A stretch of 64,000 bases of DNA from SIG307 sp045596385 (GTDB lineage Bacteria > Bacillota > Clostridia > Lachnospirales > Lachnospiraceae). How positions within the stretch are numbered: position 1 is the first letter of the stretch; each line of letters begins with the position of its first letter. The notes beneath the pieces are model-generated. The model saw only the letters and a list, made by a program, of their open reading frames with translations, did no database searches and was not told where the DNA came from. Both the position numbers and the translations under genes were made by a program. Shown here one piece after another: positions 24,986-34,271 of the stretch. Location of the stretch: positions 62,001 through 126,000 of the forward strand of contig JAZOCC010000015.1 of NCBI GenBank assembly GCA_045596385.1. The letters run 5' to 3'.

Positions 24986-25360
24986 CTACCCAAGTATCTC
25001 CCGGGTCACATCTCTAACTGCCCCTTTGCCATCATCAAGCAACACCTGCTGAATCTCACTTACGTAAAAAGTTTTATCTCCGTACAAGGTCTTCACCGTC
25101 AGTACGGCTTTCGCTTCCGACTCTTTATGAAACTGCTTCGACAGTTCATCCAGGGAAAAATCATCCTTCTGGCTCTGTATCAGTTCCACCCGCTCACAAA
25201 TCAACTCCTTCGGAAAAAAGGTCTCCTGTCCGGTCACCGTGGCCTTCTTTAAAAACCAGTCCTCCGGAATCAGGCCCTTCCGCTTCCATCGGTACAATGC
25301 GCCGTAAGAAATTCCGTACCGTTCCAAAAGTTCCTTTTTGGAAATCAATTCCTCTCCCAT
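24986..25360 (-). CDS. DUF4004 (YhbD-like) MerR-type regulator
   Basis: A 124-residue protein with a MerR-like N-terminal helix-turn-helix (ISKKELLERYGISYGALYRW and KGLIPEDWFLKK) and a helical C-terminus. This matches the YhbD/DUF4004 family, which accompanies bactofilin genes. The start at 25360 follows GGAGG by five bases. Two copies of a GTAACAATGTTAC palindrome lie in its promoter, one exactly filling the -35/-10 spacer, so autoregulation is likely. It lies 19 bases upstream of the bactofilin-like gene and should control it. Confidence 0.85.
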   Translation of the reverse strand: MGEELISKKELLERYGISYGALYRWKRKGLIPEDWFLKKATVTGQETFFPKELICERVELIQSQKDDFSLDELSKQFHKESEAKAVLTVKTLYGDKTFYVSEIQQVLLDDGKGAVRDVTREILG

Positions 25361-25373
25361 AGGCACCTCCTTT

Positions 25374-25427
25374 CGTAACAATGTTACGCCTTGTTTTTAT
25401 AATAGCATAACAATGTTACGCTGTCAA
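25374..25427 (-). promoter_or_regulatory. Promoter with two palindromic operators upstream of the DUF4004 gene
   Basis: On the minus strand: TTGACA (25422-25427), a 17-base spacer, TATTAT (25399-25404). Operator 1 (GCATAACAATGTTACGC, 25405-25421) fills the spacer exactly. Operator 2 (CGTAACAATGTTACG, 25374-25388) lies between the start point and the ribosome site. Confidence 0.75.
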
Positions 25428-25623
25428 CCACTTTTTTAATGCACACTACCTCTGAAATTTCTACGCACAAATTAATTATAATTCTAATTAATTCTCTGCT
25501 TTTTCTTGACATCTGTAAAAAACCTCGTATAATAAGAGTTTGGGGCTTCCCCTTTTTTCTTTTTGTAAACAATGCGGACACAGCATCCGCAACAACTTTT
25601 ATACTACATATAAAGGAGTTTTT

Positions 25624-27003
25624 ATGTCAAACACAAAGCTTATTACAGACTACACCACCGGCAGCGTACCGAAAAGTCTTATTCGCTTTTCCCTGCCGTT
25701 TATGTTGTCCAATGCCTTACAGGTTCTCTACTCTTTAGTAGATATGCTTGTGGTAGGTCAGGTACTTGGTACCAATGCCGTTGCCGGTGTTACCAACGGC
25801 AGTACCGTTGTTATGTTTATGACTATGGTAGGCTTAGGCTTTTCCAACGGCGGTCAGATTTATATCGCGCAGCTCATCGGTGCCAAACGTAAGAAGGAAC
25901 TGAACAACGCCATCGGCACCCTGTTTACCCTCGTTCTCAGTCTTGCGGTTGTGCTGACTGTGATTGGCGTTTTCATCGGAATTCCTGTCCTGAACCTGCT
26001 CAAAACACCGGTTGAAGCCTATGACCACGCCTGGGATTATCTTCTTATCTGTACCCTGGGTAATGTATTTACCTTCGGATATAACATGGTATCCGCCGTA
26101 CTCCGAGGCATGGGCGATTCCAAGCGTCCTTTCATTTTCGTATTGATTGCTTCTATCCTGAATTTAATTCTGGATATCCTGTTTGTAAGATTTTTCAATA
26201 TGGGAACCTCCGGGGCCGCATTGGCAACCATTCTGGGACAGGCTGTGGCATTCATTTACGCATTAATCTATTTGTATAAAAGAAAGGAAGCCTTCGGCTT
26301 TGACTTTAAGAAAAAGAGCTTTGCCATCGATAAAACCGCGGCGAAGCACCTGTCAAGACTGGGTATTCCGTTAGCCATCCAGAGCGGTGCCATCAATCTT
26401 TCCATGATGTACGTAAACTCTCTGGTAAATCAGGTTCACGTTACCGCATCCTCTACCTTCGGTACCGGTGTTAAGATTGACGACGTGGTAAACCGTATTA
26501 CCTACGGTCTTACCCTGGCAGGAAGCTCCATGATTGGTCAGAACGTAGCCGCAAACAAGCAAAAGCGCGCCGCATCCGTGGTAAACTGGATTTTGATTTT
26601 CAGTGGTATCTTCTATGCATTGTTTGCCGTAATCCTTCTTCTCTTTTCCGAAGAACTCTTCGGTTTCTTTAAGAGAGAGGAAGACATCATCAATCCGGAA
26701 TACATCAAGCAGTTTGTGATTGCTGCCATTATCAGTTTCCCTGGCATGCTCCTAATGCGCGGTACCAACGCCCTGATGAACGGTATCGGCAACTCCAAAC
26801 TGAACCTGGTATTCGGCCTTTTGGACGGCGTAGTCCTTCGTATCAGCTTAAGTTATATCTTAGGTATTGTCTTAGACCTTGGTCTGTTCGGCTTCTTCCT
26901 GGGCTACGGTCTGGCCGCTTACGGCACCTCTATTCCGGGCATCATCTACTATTTGTCCGGTAAGTGGAAGAACTACCGGATGCTCAAGACAGAAAAAGAA
27001 TAA
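25624..27003 (+). CDS. MATE-family efflux transporter
   Basis: A 459-residue integral membrane protein of the MATE (MOP) superfamily with 12 predicted helices in two repeated halves. Each half opens with the typical region: FSLPFMLSNALQVLYSLVDM in the first and HLSRLGIPLAIQSGAINLSM in the second; the AVAGVTNGSTVVMFM and GLGFSNGGQIYIAQL segments are also typical. It should export cationic drugs or metabolites in exchange for Na+ or H+. The start at 25624 follows AAAGGAG. It is a single gene, followed by a hairpin at 27048-27086. Confidence 0.93.
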   Translation: MSNTKLITDYTTGSVPKSLIRFSLPFMLSNALQVLYSLVDMLVVGQVLGTNAVAGVTNGSTVVMFMTMVGLGFSNGGQIYIAQLIGAKRKKELNNAIGTLFTLVLSLAVVLTVIGVFIGIPVLNLLKTPVEAYDHAWDYLLICTLGNVFTFGYNMVSAVLRGMGDSKRPFIFVLIASILNLILDILFVRFFNMGTSGAALATILGQAVAFIYALIYLYKRKEAFGFDFKKKSFAIDKTAAKHLSRLGIPLAIQSGAINLSMMYVNSLVNQVHVTASSTFGTGVKIDDVVNRITYGLTLAGSSMIGQNVAANKQKRAASVVNWILIFSGIFYALFAVILLLFSEELFGFFKREEDIINPEYIKQFVIAAIISFPGMLLMRGTNALMNGIGNSKLNLVFGLLDGVVLRISLSYILGIVLDLGLFGFFLGYGLAAYGTSIPGIIYYLSGKWKNYRMLKTEKE

Positions 27004-27047
27004 GCTTCCTCCTTTGCAGGAAATTTTTTCCACGCAAGCAAAAAAAC

Positions 27048-27086
27048 AGCGGATTGCTCTGTACAAACCATACAAAGCAACCCGCT
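27048..27086. terminator. Hairpin between the convergent MATE and M50-like genes
   Basis: AGCGGATTGCT (27048-27058) pairs with AGCAACCCGCT (27076-27086) with one mismatch. A- and T-rich flanks suit both directions. Confidence 0.6.
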
Positions 27087-27125
27087 TTCCTGTTCAAATT
27101 CAAATGTCACAACAAAGATTCTTTA

Positions 27126-28388
27126 TTATAAATTCTTTGCCAAATCCATGTACATCTCCGCCTCTCCGATGACCGGATGCTTTGCCAAAGCCTTTTCCAT
27201 GTCCTCGTAAAGCTGTTCCGCGGTTTCCGGCTTACTCTTCGGTAGCTTCTTCGGAAGCTTCCCCTTCTTGGAATACACCAGACAGTCAATAAGCTCCCGC
27301 TCCTCCTCCGCAAGCAATACGCAATACGCATACTTTACCCGCAGGATGGAGAGGTCCTTATTCTGCAAAAATACCGGCATCAGAACCGCCCTGGTCGCTG
27401 CCACCTCCTCCAACGGGGCATCTTCCCGGAGCATACAATACACCTTCTCCAGATCGAACGTATTCAAGAAAGCAAGCGGTAGCTTTCCCGCCTGTTGTAG
27501 CATTTCCTCAAGCCACTCCTTCGCCTGTACAAACTCACCCGCCAATAAATACCGGTAATACTTCATCAGCCCCACAAAACAGGTCAACGCATTTAGCGGC
27601 ATCTCGCTGTCCATAACAAAAAACTCCTCCGGCATATCCTTTACGGAAACACCGTCGCTCATCATGGCATTCATCTTTAACTGTAAATAAAAGGCTCTCT
27701 GATTGGCCCGTGCCTGCTTACACAGGAGGCAATTCTTGCCGTCATTCGGAACGCCCATACTCATCGGGATGATATTGGTAATTCCCAAAATCACTCCCGT
27801 AAAGATGAAAATACCGGCTGCCCACCCCACCAACGGGCTGTGGGTCAGGAATAACAATGCCGCTAACAGGCTGGTAATCAAATTCAGTACACCACCGCCC
27901 AGATTATACCAGACATACGGATACCTTCCGTCCTCTTTCCACTCCGGCGGAGCCATCAGGCACTGTCCCGGAATGCCCTTTACCTTTAATTTCTTCCGGA
28001 TAATCTTTCCGTCTCTTTTCACCAGCGTGAAAGAAAGCACGCGGAAGGACAAAAACTCATACCCGGTCAGCAACCCGAATACCAGATGTCCGGCCTCATG
28101 AATGATAACATGTATCATAGACATAAGGTAAAACCAGAGAATCCCGGCAAATACATACAACAATTCCAGTCCGTCCTTCACACGAAAAGGCGCCGGTATC
28201 TTAATCACTTCCGCTCCTGTTTCCATAAGAAAAACAGCAGCGCCTCCCAAGCATCCACCAAACACAAAACAAATCAGTAAAAAAATCAAAGAACCTTTGC
28301 TCCCCTTTTTCCGAAGCTCTTTCTTCTCTTTCACCAGCTCCGTATAAATCGCCAGCTGTTCCGGCGTAATGCTTTCTCTTACACTCAT
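27126..28388 (-). CDS. M50-like zinc metallopeptidase membrane protein
   Basis: A 420-residue protein. After a charged N-terminus, helices at about 33-55 and 75-95 lead into the zinc motif VIIHEAGHLVFGLLTG (HExxH, about 92-107). Further helices lie at 165-210, with ITNIIPM followed by GVPNDG, matching the NxxPxxxxDG third-ligand motif of site-2-type proteases. The C-terminal half (about 225-420) is helical and soluble, TPR-like. It may process a membrane substrate; no target is visible nearby. Family assignment is good, substrate unknown. Confidence 0.82.
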   Translation of the reverse strand: MSVRESITPEQLAIYTELVKEKKELRKKGSKGSLIFLLICFVFGGCLGGAAVFLMETGAEVIKIPAPFRVKDGLELLYVFAGILWFYLMSMIHVIIHEAGHLVFGLLTGYEFLSFRVLSFTLVKRDGKIIRKKLKVKGIPGQCLMAPPEWKEDGRYPYVWYNLGGGVLNLITSLLAALLFLTHSPLVGWAAGIFIFTGVILGITNIIPMSMGVPNDGKNCLLCKQARANQRAFYLQLKMNAMMSDGVSVKDMPEEFFVMDSEMPLNALTCFVGLMKYYRYLLAGEFVQAKEWLEEMLQQAGKLPLAFLNTFDLEKVYCMLREDAPLEEVAATRAVLMPVFLQNKDLSILRVKYAYCVLLAEEERELIDCLVYSKKGKLPKKLPKSKPETAEQLYEDMEKALAKHPVIGEAEMYMDLAKNL

Positions 28389-28561
28389 CGGACTTCCTCC
28401 CTTTTTCTTCGTACCCGGTCCGTGTCTCCCGACTTTTTCTTACGTCAGGCAGACAGCAAACAGAGGCAGAGCCTCTGCCCTGCCTCTATAGTTTACCATT
28501 TTTTATACGTTGTTGCAATCCGCAATTTACACCGATGTTACAAACCAAGCAACAGTCCTAC

Positions 28562-29641
28562 CTACTTAAATATCAGCTGCAAGAAATTGTAGAATCCCAG
28601 CTGTGCCACTTTCGTCTCGTGCCCTCCCGGCACAATCTGCAACATCAGATTATCTCCCAACACCACCTTATCCGTCAGCTCCGTAAGCGGCATCAGGGCA
28701 TAATACCCGGCAGCAGCACAATTCGTATCCCTATCGCCGCAGATTTCATAAATATATCCGATTTCATAGGCTTCAAATTTCTCCAAATCCTTTGTAATAT
28801 CCTCCGCCATATACGTTGCGGTTGCCGGCGAAAACGCACCGAAATAACCGATAATATCCAAACACTCACATAACCCGACATTGATGCTCTGCATCCCTCC
28901 GAAGGAAAATCCTGCCATGGCACGGTGATCTCTGGATGCTGTCACATCATATCCCTCCGTACTGTACTCCGCATAGGTCGCATAATTCGCATCAATGTAC
29001 GGAATCAGGTCGTTCCGAAGTTCCAAGCCAAAATCCATAAAAGCATTGGCACTGTCCGAATTCTTGCCGTAATATACACCGCTTCTTCCGTTTGGAACCA
29101 CTACGATACACGGCTCAATATCCCCATAATAAATCAGATTATCCAAAGCAAGCCTTACCGTAGAGAAATCGGTATGAATTGCCCACTCCGTTTCGTCTCC
29201 TCCGCCACCGTGCATCAAAAAAATCACGTTGTACCGGTTCTCCTCATCATAACCGTACGGCAAATACACGTAGGCCGGTTTTGTCATTTCTTCCCCGGTT
29301 CCGTAATAATCCTTTGTCATATAGGTGATTTCTTCCACCGTTCCGGCCGCATCCTTTTTAAGTTTCCTGTACTCTGCAGGAATCTCGATTCCCTCGTTTT
29401 TTGCCGGCGCATGAGTCGGCTCCGGAGTGACGGTAGGTGCCTCTGTCGGAACCGGCGTGGCGGTCGGCTCCGGCTGCTCTGTCACAGTTCCTTCCGTATC
29501 CGGCTGTTCCGGCACCGCAGTTACAGAAATCTCGGGAGAAGGAGTCGCAGTCTCTTCTCCGGTCGAGCCACAGGCTGCCAGTCCCAGCAGTAACACAGCC
29601 AAACCTACCCCAAATAACTTTCTCTTCTTTCCGTTTCGCAT
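28562..29641 (-). CDS. Secreted CE1-type esterase lipoprotein (feruloyl/acetylxylan esterase-like), copy 4
   Basis: A 359-residue lipoprotein: signal peptide with lipobox LAAC, Thr/Pro/Glu linker (about 28-75), then an esterase D/CE1 alpha/beta-hydrolase. Motifs: VIFLMHGGGGDETEW (oxyanion region), the nucleophile elbow AGFSFGGMQ, Asp in ICGDRD and His in VPGGHETKVAQLGFYN. Such enzymes remove ferulate or acetate from arabinoxylan. It is a tandem paralogue of the genes at 29795, 30930 and 32036 but is the most divergent and has its own promoter at 29696-29724, after the terminator that closes the upstream operon. Confidence 0.88.
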   Translation of the reverse strand: MRNGKKRKLFGVGLAVLLLGLAACGSTGEETATPSPEISVTAVPEQPDTEGTVTEQPEPTATPVPTEAPTVTPEPTHAPAKNEGIEIPAEYRKLKKDAAGTVEEITYMTKDYYGTGEEMTKPAYVYLPYGYDEENRYNVIFLMHGGGGDETEWAIHTDFSTVRLALDNLIYYGDIEPCIVVVPNGRSGVYYGKNSDSANAFMDFGLELRNDLIPYIDANYATYAEYSTEGYDVTASRDHRAMAGFSFGGMQSINVGLCECLDIIGYFGAFSPATATYMAEDITKDLEKFEAYEIGYIYEICGDRDTNCAAAGYYALMPLTELTDKVVLGDNLMLQIVPGGHETKVAQLGFYNFLQLIFK

Positions 29642-29676
29642 TTCCTCGCTCTCCTCTCCACAAACAAATGCAGTTA

Positions 29677-29724
29677 GTAAATTATATTTACTTCCATTTT
29701 AGCATTTGATTTCGCATTTGTCAA
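29677..29724 (-). promoter_or_regulatory. Promoter and palindrome for the distal esterase gene
   Basis: On the minus strand TTGACA (29719-29724), 17 bases, TAAAAT (29696-29701). A 15-base palindrome, GTAAATTATATTTAC (29677-29691), lies just after the -10 and differs from the MarR-type sites of the other esterase genes. Confidence 0.6.
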
Positions 29725-29743
29725 TATTATTTACGCATCAATC

Positions 29744-29777
29744 AAAAGAAAACGGACCACCCTATAGGGCAGTCCGC
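29744..29777 (-). terminator. Terminator of the MarR-esterase operon
   Basis: On the minus strand, CGGACTGCCC-TATA-GGGTGGTCCG followed by TTTTCTTTT, 18 bases after the stop of the gene at 29795. Confidence 0.88.
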
Positions 29778-29794
29778 CTCAAAAGTTATCTTTT

Positions 29795-30847
29795 TTACTT
29801 AAAGACAATCTGCGCAAAGTTATAAAATCCCAACTTCCACACACTCATGGTATGACCGCCGTTTACCGTCTGGTATACCATATTCACGTCTTCTTTTACC
29901 TTATCCGTCAAACCGGATAAACCGTCTACTGCGCCGCCTCCGGCTGCCAGAGAACCGGTATCGCTCAGTCCGCAAATATTGTAGAAATAGTGAATGTCAT
30001 ACTCTTCAAAATTTTTCAAATGCTCCGCAACGGTAGCCGCATCATACGTCGTCGGTGCTGCGGAAAATGCTCCGAAATAACTTAAAATATCCAGGCACTC
30101 ACACATACCGATATTTATGGTCTGCATGCCACCCATGGAAAGTCCTGCCATCGCACGATGGTCTCTGGCCGCAGTCAGGTCATAACCGTTCTCGTCATAC
30201 TCCGCGTAAGTAGCAAAATTCGCCTCAATATACGGAATTAAATCGTTACGAAGCTCTTTTCCGAATTCATAAAACGAATTTGCGTTGTTCATACTCTTGT
30301 CGTTGTATTCTACGCAGGAGCGGCCGTTCGGAACAACCACGATAAACGGTTCAATGTCCTTGTGGTAAATCATGTTATCCATAGCCAGCTTAATCTCGGA
30401 AAAGGCCGTATGCATTTCCCACTCGTATTCATCTCCGCCTACTCCGTGCATCAAATAAAGCACATTGTACTGTCCGTTCTCATCATACTCCGGCGGAAGA
30501 TACACATAGGCATGCTTCGTGATTTCTTCGCCGTCCCCGTAATATGCATACGTCGTATAATTAATATCCACAACCTTACCTAAAAAGTCTTTATTAAACT
30601 TCACATATTCTCTCGGGATCATCACACTTTCATTCTTTGCCGGCTCATGTACCGGTGTTGCGGTCGGAGCAGGCGTCGCGGTCGGTTCCGGTGTTGCTGT
30701 CGCTTCCGGCTCCTCCGGTACAGTCGTCGCAGTTGCTACCGGTGCTTCCGTTACCGGATTCTCTCCGTCTTCCGTCTTCCCACAAGCCATCATGCCACAA
30801 ACCGCAGCAAGGCAAAGGACCCCAATCATTCCTCTTCTTAACTTCAT
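29795..30847 (-). CDS. Secreted CE1-type esterase lipoprotein, copy 3
   Basis: A 350-residue lipoprotein (lipobox GMMAC) with a TPEPTATPAPTATP-type linker and a CE1/esterase D domain. Catalytic motifs: LYLMHGVGGDEYEW, AGLSMGGMQT, Asp in ICGLSDTG, and His in VNGGHTMSVWKLGFYN. It is closely similar to the next gene upstream (30930), so this is a recent duplication. It is the last gene of the operon that starts with marR, and a terminator follows. Likely substrate: feruloyl or acetyl decorations on xylan, working with the two GH10 xylanases of the locus. Confidence 0.9.
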   Translation of the reverse strand: MKLRRGMIGVLCLAAVCGMMACGKTEDGENPVTEAPVATATTVPEEPEATATPEPTATPAPTATPVHEPAKNESVMIPREYVKFNKDFLGKVVDINYTTYAYYGDGEEITKHAYVYLPPEYDENGQYNVLYLMHGVGGDEYEWEMHTAFSEIKLAMDNMIYHKDIEPFIVVVPNGRSCVEYNDKSMNNANSFYEFGKELRNDLIPYIEANFATYAEYDENGYDLTAARDHRAMAGLSMGGMQTINIGMCECLDILSYFGAFSAAPTTYDAATVAEHLKNFEEYDIHYFYNICGLSDTGSLAAGGGAVDGLSGLTDKVKEDVNMVYQTVNGGHTMSVWKLGFYNFAQIVFK

Positions 30848-30929
30848 CTTCTTATCCCTTTCATTCTCTCTTTTCTCTTAGGAGTAGCGGACTGCAGCCA
30901 GCCCGCTACACAGAACATTTCCTCAGATT

Positions 30930-31988
30930 TTACTTAAATACCATCTGTGCGAAATTGTACAGACCCAAATGCCATACCTTATGGTCGTGGTAGCCCGGAA
31001 CCTCATGCCACATGAAGTTCTCGCCGTCGGTAATTCTGTCGGACAGACCATCCAGACCGTTTACCGCAGCCTTTGCGCTTGCCAGTGCTGTTCCGTCGCT
31101 GAGACCGCAGATGTTGTAGAAGTAATTGATGTCATACTTCTCATCAAATGCTGCAATCTTCTCTGCAACTACCTTTGCCTCATAGGAGGTCGGTGCTGCA
31201 GAAAATGCGCCAAAGTAACTGATAATATCCAAACACTCACACAAACCGATGTTAATGGTCTGCATACCACCCATGGAAAGACCTGCCATGGCACGATGGT
31301 CACGGCTTGCGGTCAAATCATAACCGTTCTCGTCATACTCCGCATAGGTTGCAAAATTCTTATCGATATACGGAATCAAATCGTTTCTAAGCTCCTGCCC
31401 GAAGGAGTAGAAAGAATTCATATTTGCAAAGCTGGTATCGGTATAATTCACACAGGAGCGGCCGTTCGGTACTACAATAATAAACGGCTCTGCCTCTCCG
31501 TAAAACATCAGATTGTCCATGGCACAGCGGATATCATCAAACACACCGTCGATGCCCCACTCGTCTTCCGTTCCGCCGATACCGTGCATCAGGTAAATCA
31601 CGTTATACTGACCGTTCTCATCATACTGAGGCGGCAAACATACATATGCATGCTTTGTAATCTCTTCACCGTTATCTGCGTAAGCGTATGTGGTATACTC
31701 AATATCCACAACCTTTCCCGCAAAGTCCTTATTGAACTTTGTATACTCTCGCGGATACCCGTTGGTCTCCAGCTTGGCCGGCTCATGTACCGGTACCGGG
31801 GTTGCGGTCGGCTCCGGAGTTGCCGTCGGTTCCGGCGTCGGCTCCGGGGTTGCGGTCGGTGCCGGGGTTGGCGTCCCTACTGCCATGGTAACACCTGCAT
31901 CTTCGCTACCGTCTCCTCCGCCACATGCCATCATGCCGCAGAGCATTGTCAAACAACATATGCCCGCGAATAACTTCTTCATCTTCAT
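30930..31988 (-). CDS. Secreted CE1-type esterase lipoprotein, copy 2
   Basis: A 352-residue lipoprotein (MKMKKLFAGI, lipobox GMMAC) with a Pro/Thr/Glu linker and one CE1 domain: VIYLMHGIGGTEDEWG, AGLSMGGMQTINIGL, ICGLSDG and His in VPGYHDHKVWHLGLYN. Most of its mature domain matches the gene at 29795 almost residue for residue across YIDKNFATYAEYDENGYDLT. A hairpin (GTAGCGG with CCGCTAC, 30883-30906) in the gap to the next gene may adjust mRNA stability. The role is the same as for its paralogues: de-esterification of hemicellulose at the cell surface. Confidence 0.9.
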   Translation of the reverse strand: MKMKKLFAGICCLTMLCGMMACGGGDGSEDAGVTMAVGTPTPAPTATPEPTPEPTATPEPTATPVPVHEPAKLETNGYPREYTKFNKDFAGKVVDIEYTTYAYADNGEEITKHAYVCLPPQYDENGQYNVIYLMHGIGGTEDEWGIDGVFDDIRCAMDNLMFYGEAEPFIIVVPNGRSCVNYTDTSFANMNSFYSFGQELRNDLIPYIDKNFATYAEYDENGYDLTASRDHRAMAGLSMGGMQTINIGLCECLDIISYFGAFSAAPTSYEAKVVAEKIAAFDEKYDINYFYNICGLSDGTALASAKAAVNGLDGLSDRITDGENFMWHEVPGYHDHKVWHLGLYNFAQMVFK

Positions 31989-32035
31989 AGTTATTGCTCC
32001 TTTTTCTTTCTCTCTATAACAACCGTTTCCGGCTA

Positions 32036-34228
32036 TTATTCCATTCCTTTTAATGCCTTCAATGCCTCATAGTAAGCATCCTTACGGACACATGCCCGAT
32101 TAAACAAACCACAGTACGGACCGTTCATGGAGTAGCTGTAATCATTCTTACTCATCATCGGGTCGTCGCAGATTCCCCAAATAGATACGTTCTCCAAGAA
32201 ATCGCCTTCCGCATTCAAACGCTTATACATCGCAAACAGCTTGCCGTAAAACTCTGCATGCTTTTCCATCTCGCTTTGCTGGAAGTTACGTACCGACATC
32301 TCGGTTACGTGTACCTTTACGCCCAGTTCACGGAACATGCGGATGGCCTTTTCCACACGGACAATATCCTGATTGTTCATGCAGCCGGACTGCTGTCCGT
32401 AACCGCCGATGTAGCTCTGCATGCCGACACCGTCACAAAGCTGCTTGTAAGTACCGTCTGCATTCTTCTCATAGCTGTTAATGCTCTTTACCAGTTCGAT
32501 AATCGCATCACGTTTCGCATCATAGAAAGTGTTGTAATCGTTGTAATATAACTCGATGGATACCTCCGGATTCTGCTTCTGAAGCTTCTCCACAGTTTCC
32601 CTTGCACATGCAAACGCAAACTCTACATAATCCTCACCGATAATAGTGTTGAACATATTCTCGTCCTGATTACGATAGGTTCTGACATGACGAGGATCGT
32701 CCGCACGGTAATCTCCGCCATCGCCTACAGCCTCATTGACAACATCCCAGCAATATACCACTCCCGGGAACTTCGTCTCAAAATGAGTTACAACCTCATC
32801 GATATAATACTTCACACGCGCCTTTAAGGTTGCTTCGTCCACATAGGCACCGTCGTTTTTATAGCCCTCACGGTAAAACCAGTCACTCATATACGCATCC
32901 CATACCAATACATGCCCGCGCATCTTAAGACCGTTCTCCTGTGCAAACCCCACCAACTCATCCGCCTGGGAATAATTCATTACCGGCATTCCGTCCGGAT
33001 TCTGCTGGGAAGCCCCCTGCTGAAGCAAGGAGTAGGCTTTCATCTCGTTACCGGTGGTCAATACATCAAACTCCTTTTGCACCATCGGAATATAGTAGTT
33101 ATTCTTCAATTGATCGTAGTTGATTACCGTACCGAAGGTAAATCCGTTCTCCGCTGCGGCATCCTTTATATACTGACTCTCCAAAGGCGGCTCCTTAAAT
33201 GCTAACTGTACAAAGTTATAAAAACCTAAGTGACTGACATACTCGGAATGGGTCCCTGCTACCGGATGCCATTTAAAATTTGTACCCTCCGTCAAGCGGT
33301 CGGTCAAACCATCCAGTGTCGCCGATGCCGCACTGGCACTCCAATATGCCGTCGTATCATCCGTTCCGCAGATACTGTAAAAATACCCCACCTCATACTC
33401 TGGAAAATCATTCTCTAAAATCTGTGCAATCTTTGCCGCATCATTGGAGGTCGGTGCTGCCGCAAAGGCGCCGAAATAGCTCATAATATCCAGACACTCA
33501 CACATACCGATGTTGATGGTCTGCATACCACCCATGGAAAAGCCCGCCATGGCACGATGCTCTCTTGCCGCTGTCAAATCGTAACCGTTCTCGTCGTATT
33601 CGCCATAAGTGGAATAATGACTGTCTATGTACGGAATCAAATCATTCCGCAGCTCCTGACCGAAGGAATAAAAAGCCTCCTGTCCGCCGCCGGTTCTGCC
33701 GTTCGGCGTAACTACGATAAACGGCTCAATTGCCTCATAATAAATCAGGTTGTCCATAATCTTTTTAATCTTACAGGACGCCTTGTCTAACTTCCACTCC
33801 GCTTCGCTACCGCCGATACCGTGCATCAGGTACAACACATTGTACTGCTTGCTCGTATCATAGTTCGGCGGAAGATATACATAGGCATACTTGGTATTAT
33901 CCTCTTCACCGTCCAGGTGGTACTTCTTGGACTGATATTCAATATGCTCTACCGTTCCCTCAAATCCCTCATGCTTCTCTAAGTATACATTCGGAATCGC
34001 ACCGTCCTCTACCTGAATCGGCTTTCTGGTCGGCTCCGGCTTCGGGGTAGCGGTTGCCTTCGGCGCCTCTGTCGGAGTTGCAGTCGGTTCCGGCGTTGCT
34101 GTCTCCGTCACCGCAGGGGCCTCTGTCGGCTCCTCCTGTCCACCCTCTTTTCCGCCACATGCTGCCATGCTTCCCAAAAGCATCACGCAGCACAGGCCGA
34201 TTCCAAATAATCTTTTCGCTTTTCTCAT
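32036..34228 (-). CDS. Bifunctional secreted CE1 esterase - GH10 xylanase lipoprotein
   Basis: A 730-residue lipoprotein (lipobox SMAAC). A Thr/Pro linker (about 30-65) leads to a CE1 esterase (about 70-345; MHGIGGSEAEW, AGFSMGGMQT, CGTDD, His in VAGTHSEYVSHLG), then directly to a GH10 xylanase (about 355-730) with acid/base Glu in CWDVVNEAVGD and nucleophile Glu in VHVTEMSVR. The two activities cut the xylan backbone and remove its ester groups. I prefer the start at 34228, with an AAAGG site, over 34252. It follows marR by 43 bases in the same operon. Confidence 0.92.
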   Translation of the reverse strand: MRKAKRLFGIGLCCVMLLGSMAACGGKEGGQEEPTEAPAVTETATPEPTATPTEAPKATATPKPEPTRKPIQVEDGAIPNVYLEKHEGFEGTVEHIEYQSKKYHLDGEEDNTKYAYVYLPPNYDTSKQYNVLYLMHGIGGSEAEWKLDKASCKIKKIMDNLIYYEAIEPFIVVTPNGRTGGGQEAFYSFGQELRNDLIPYIDSHYSTYGEYDENGYDLTAAREHRAMAGFSMGGMQTINIGMCECLDIMSYFGAFAAAPTSNDAAKIAQILENDFPEYEVGYFYSICGTDDTTAYWSASAASATLDGLTDRLTEGTNFKWHPVAGTHSEYVSHLGFYNFVQLAFKEPPLESQYIKDAAAENGFTFGTVINYDQLKNNYYIPMVQKEFDVLTTGNEMKAYSLLQQGASQQNPDGMPVMNYSQADELVGFAQENGLKMRGHVLVWDAYMSDWFYREGYKNDGAYVDEATLKARVKYYIDEVVTHFETKFPGVVYCWDVVNEAVGDGGDYRADDPRHVRTYRNQDENMFNTIIGEDYVEFAFACARETVEKLQKQNPEVSIELYYNDYNTFYDAKRDAIIELVKSINSYEKNADGTYKQLCDGVGMQSYIGGYGQQSGCMNNQDIVRVEKAIRMFRELGVKVHVTEMSVRNFQQSEMEKHAEFYGKLFAMYKRLNAEGDFLENVSIWGICDDPMMSKNDYSYSMNGPYCGLFNRACVRKDAYYEALKALKGME

Positions 34229-34271
34229 CGTACTACACCTTTCCTTTTTCATTTTCCTTACCCATAAACGG

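Noticed and set aside
30969..31973. 334-residue plus-strand frame opposite an esterase gene
   Set aside because: It arises from codon bias of the esterase on the other strand; its His/Ile/Val-rich protein has no motif, and similar shadows occur opposite each paralogue.
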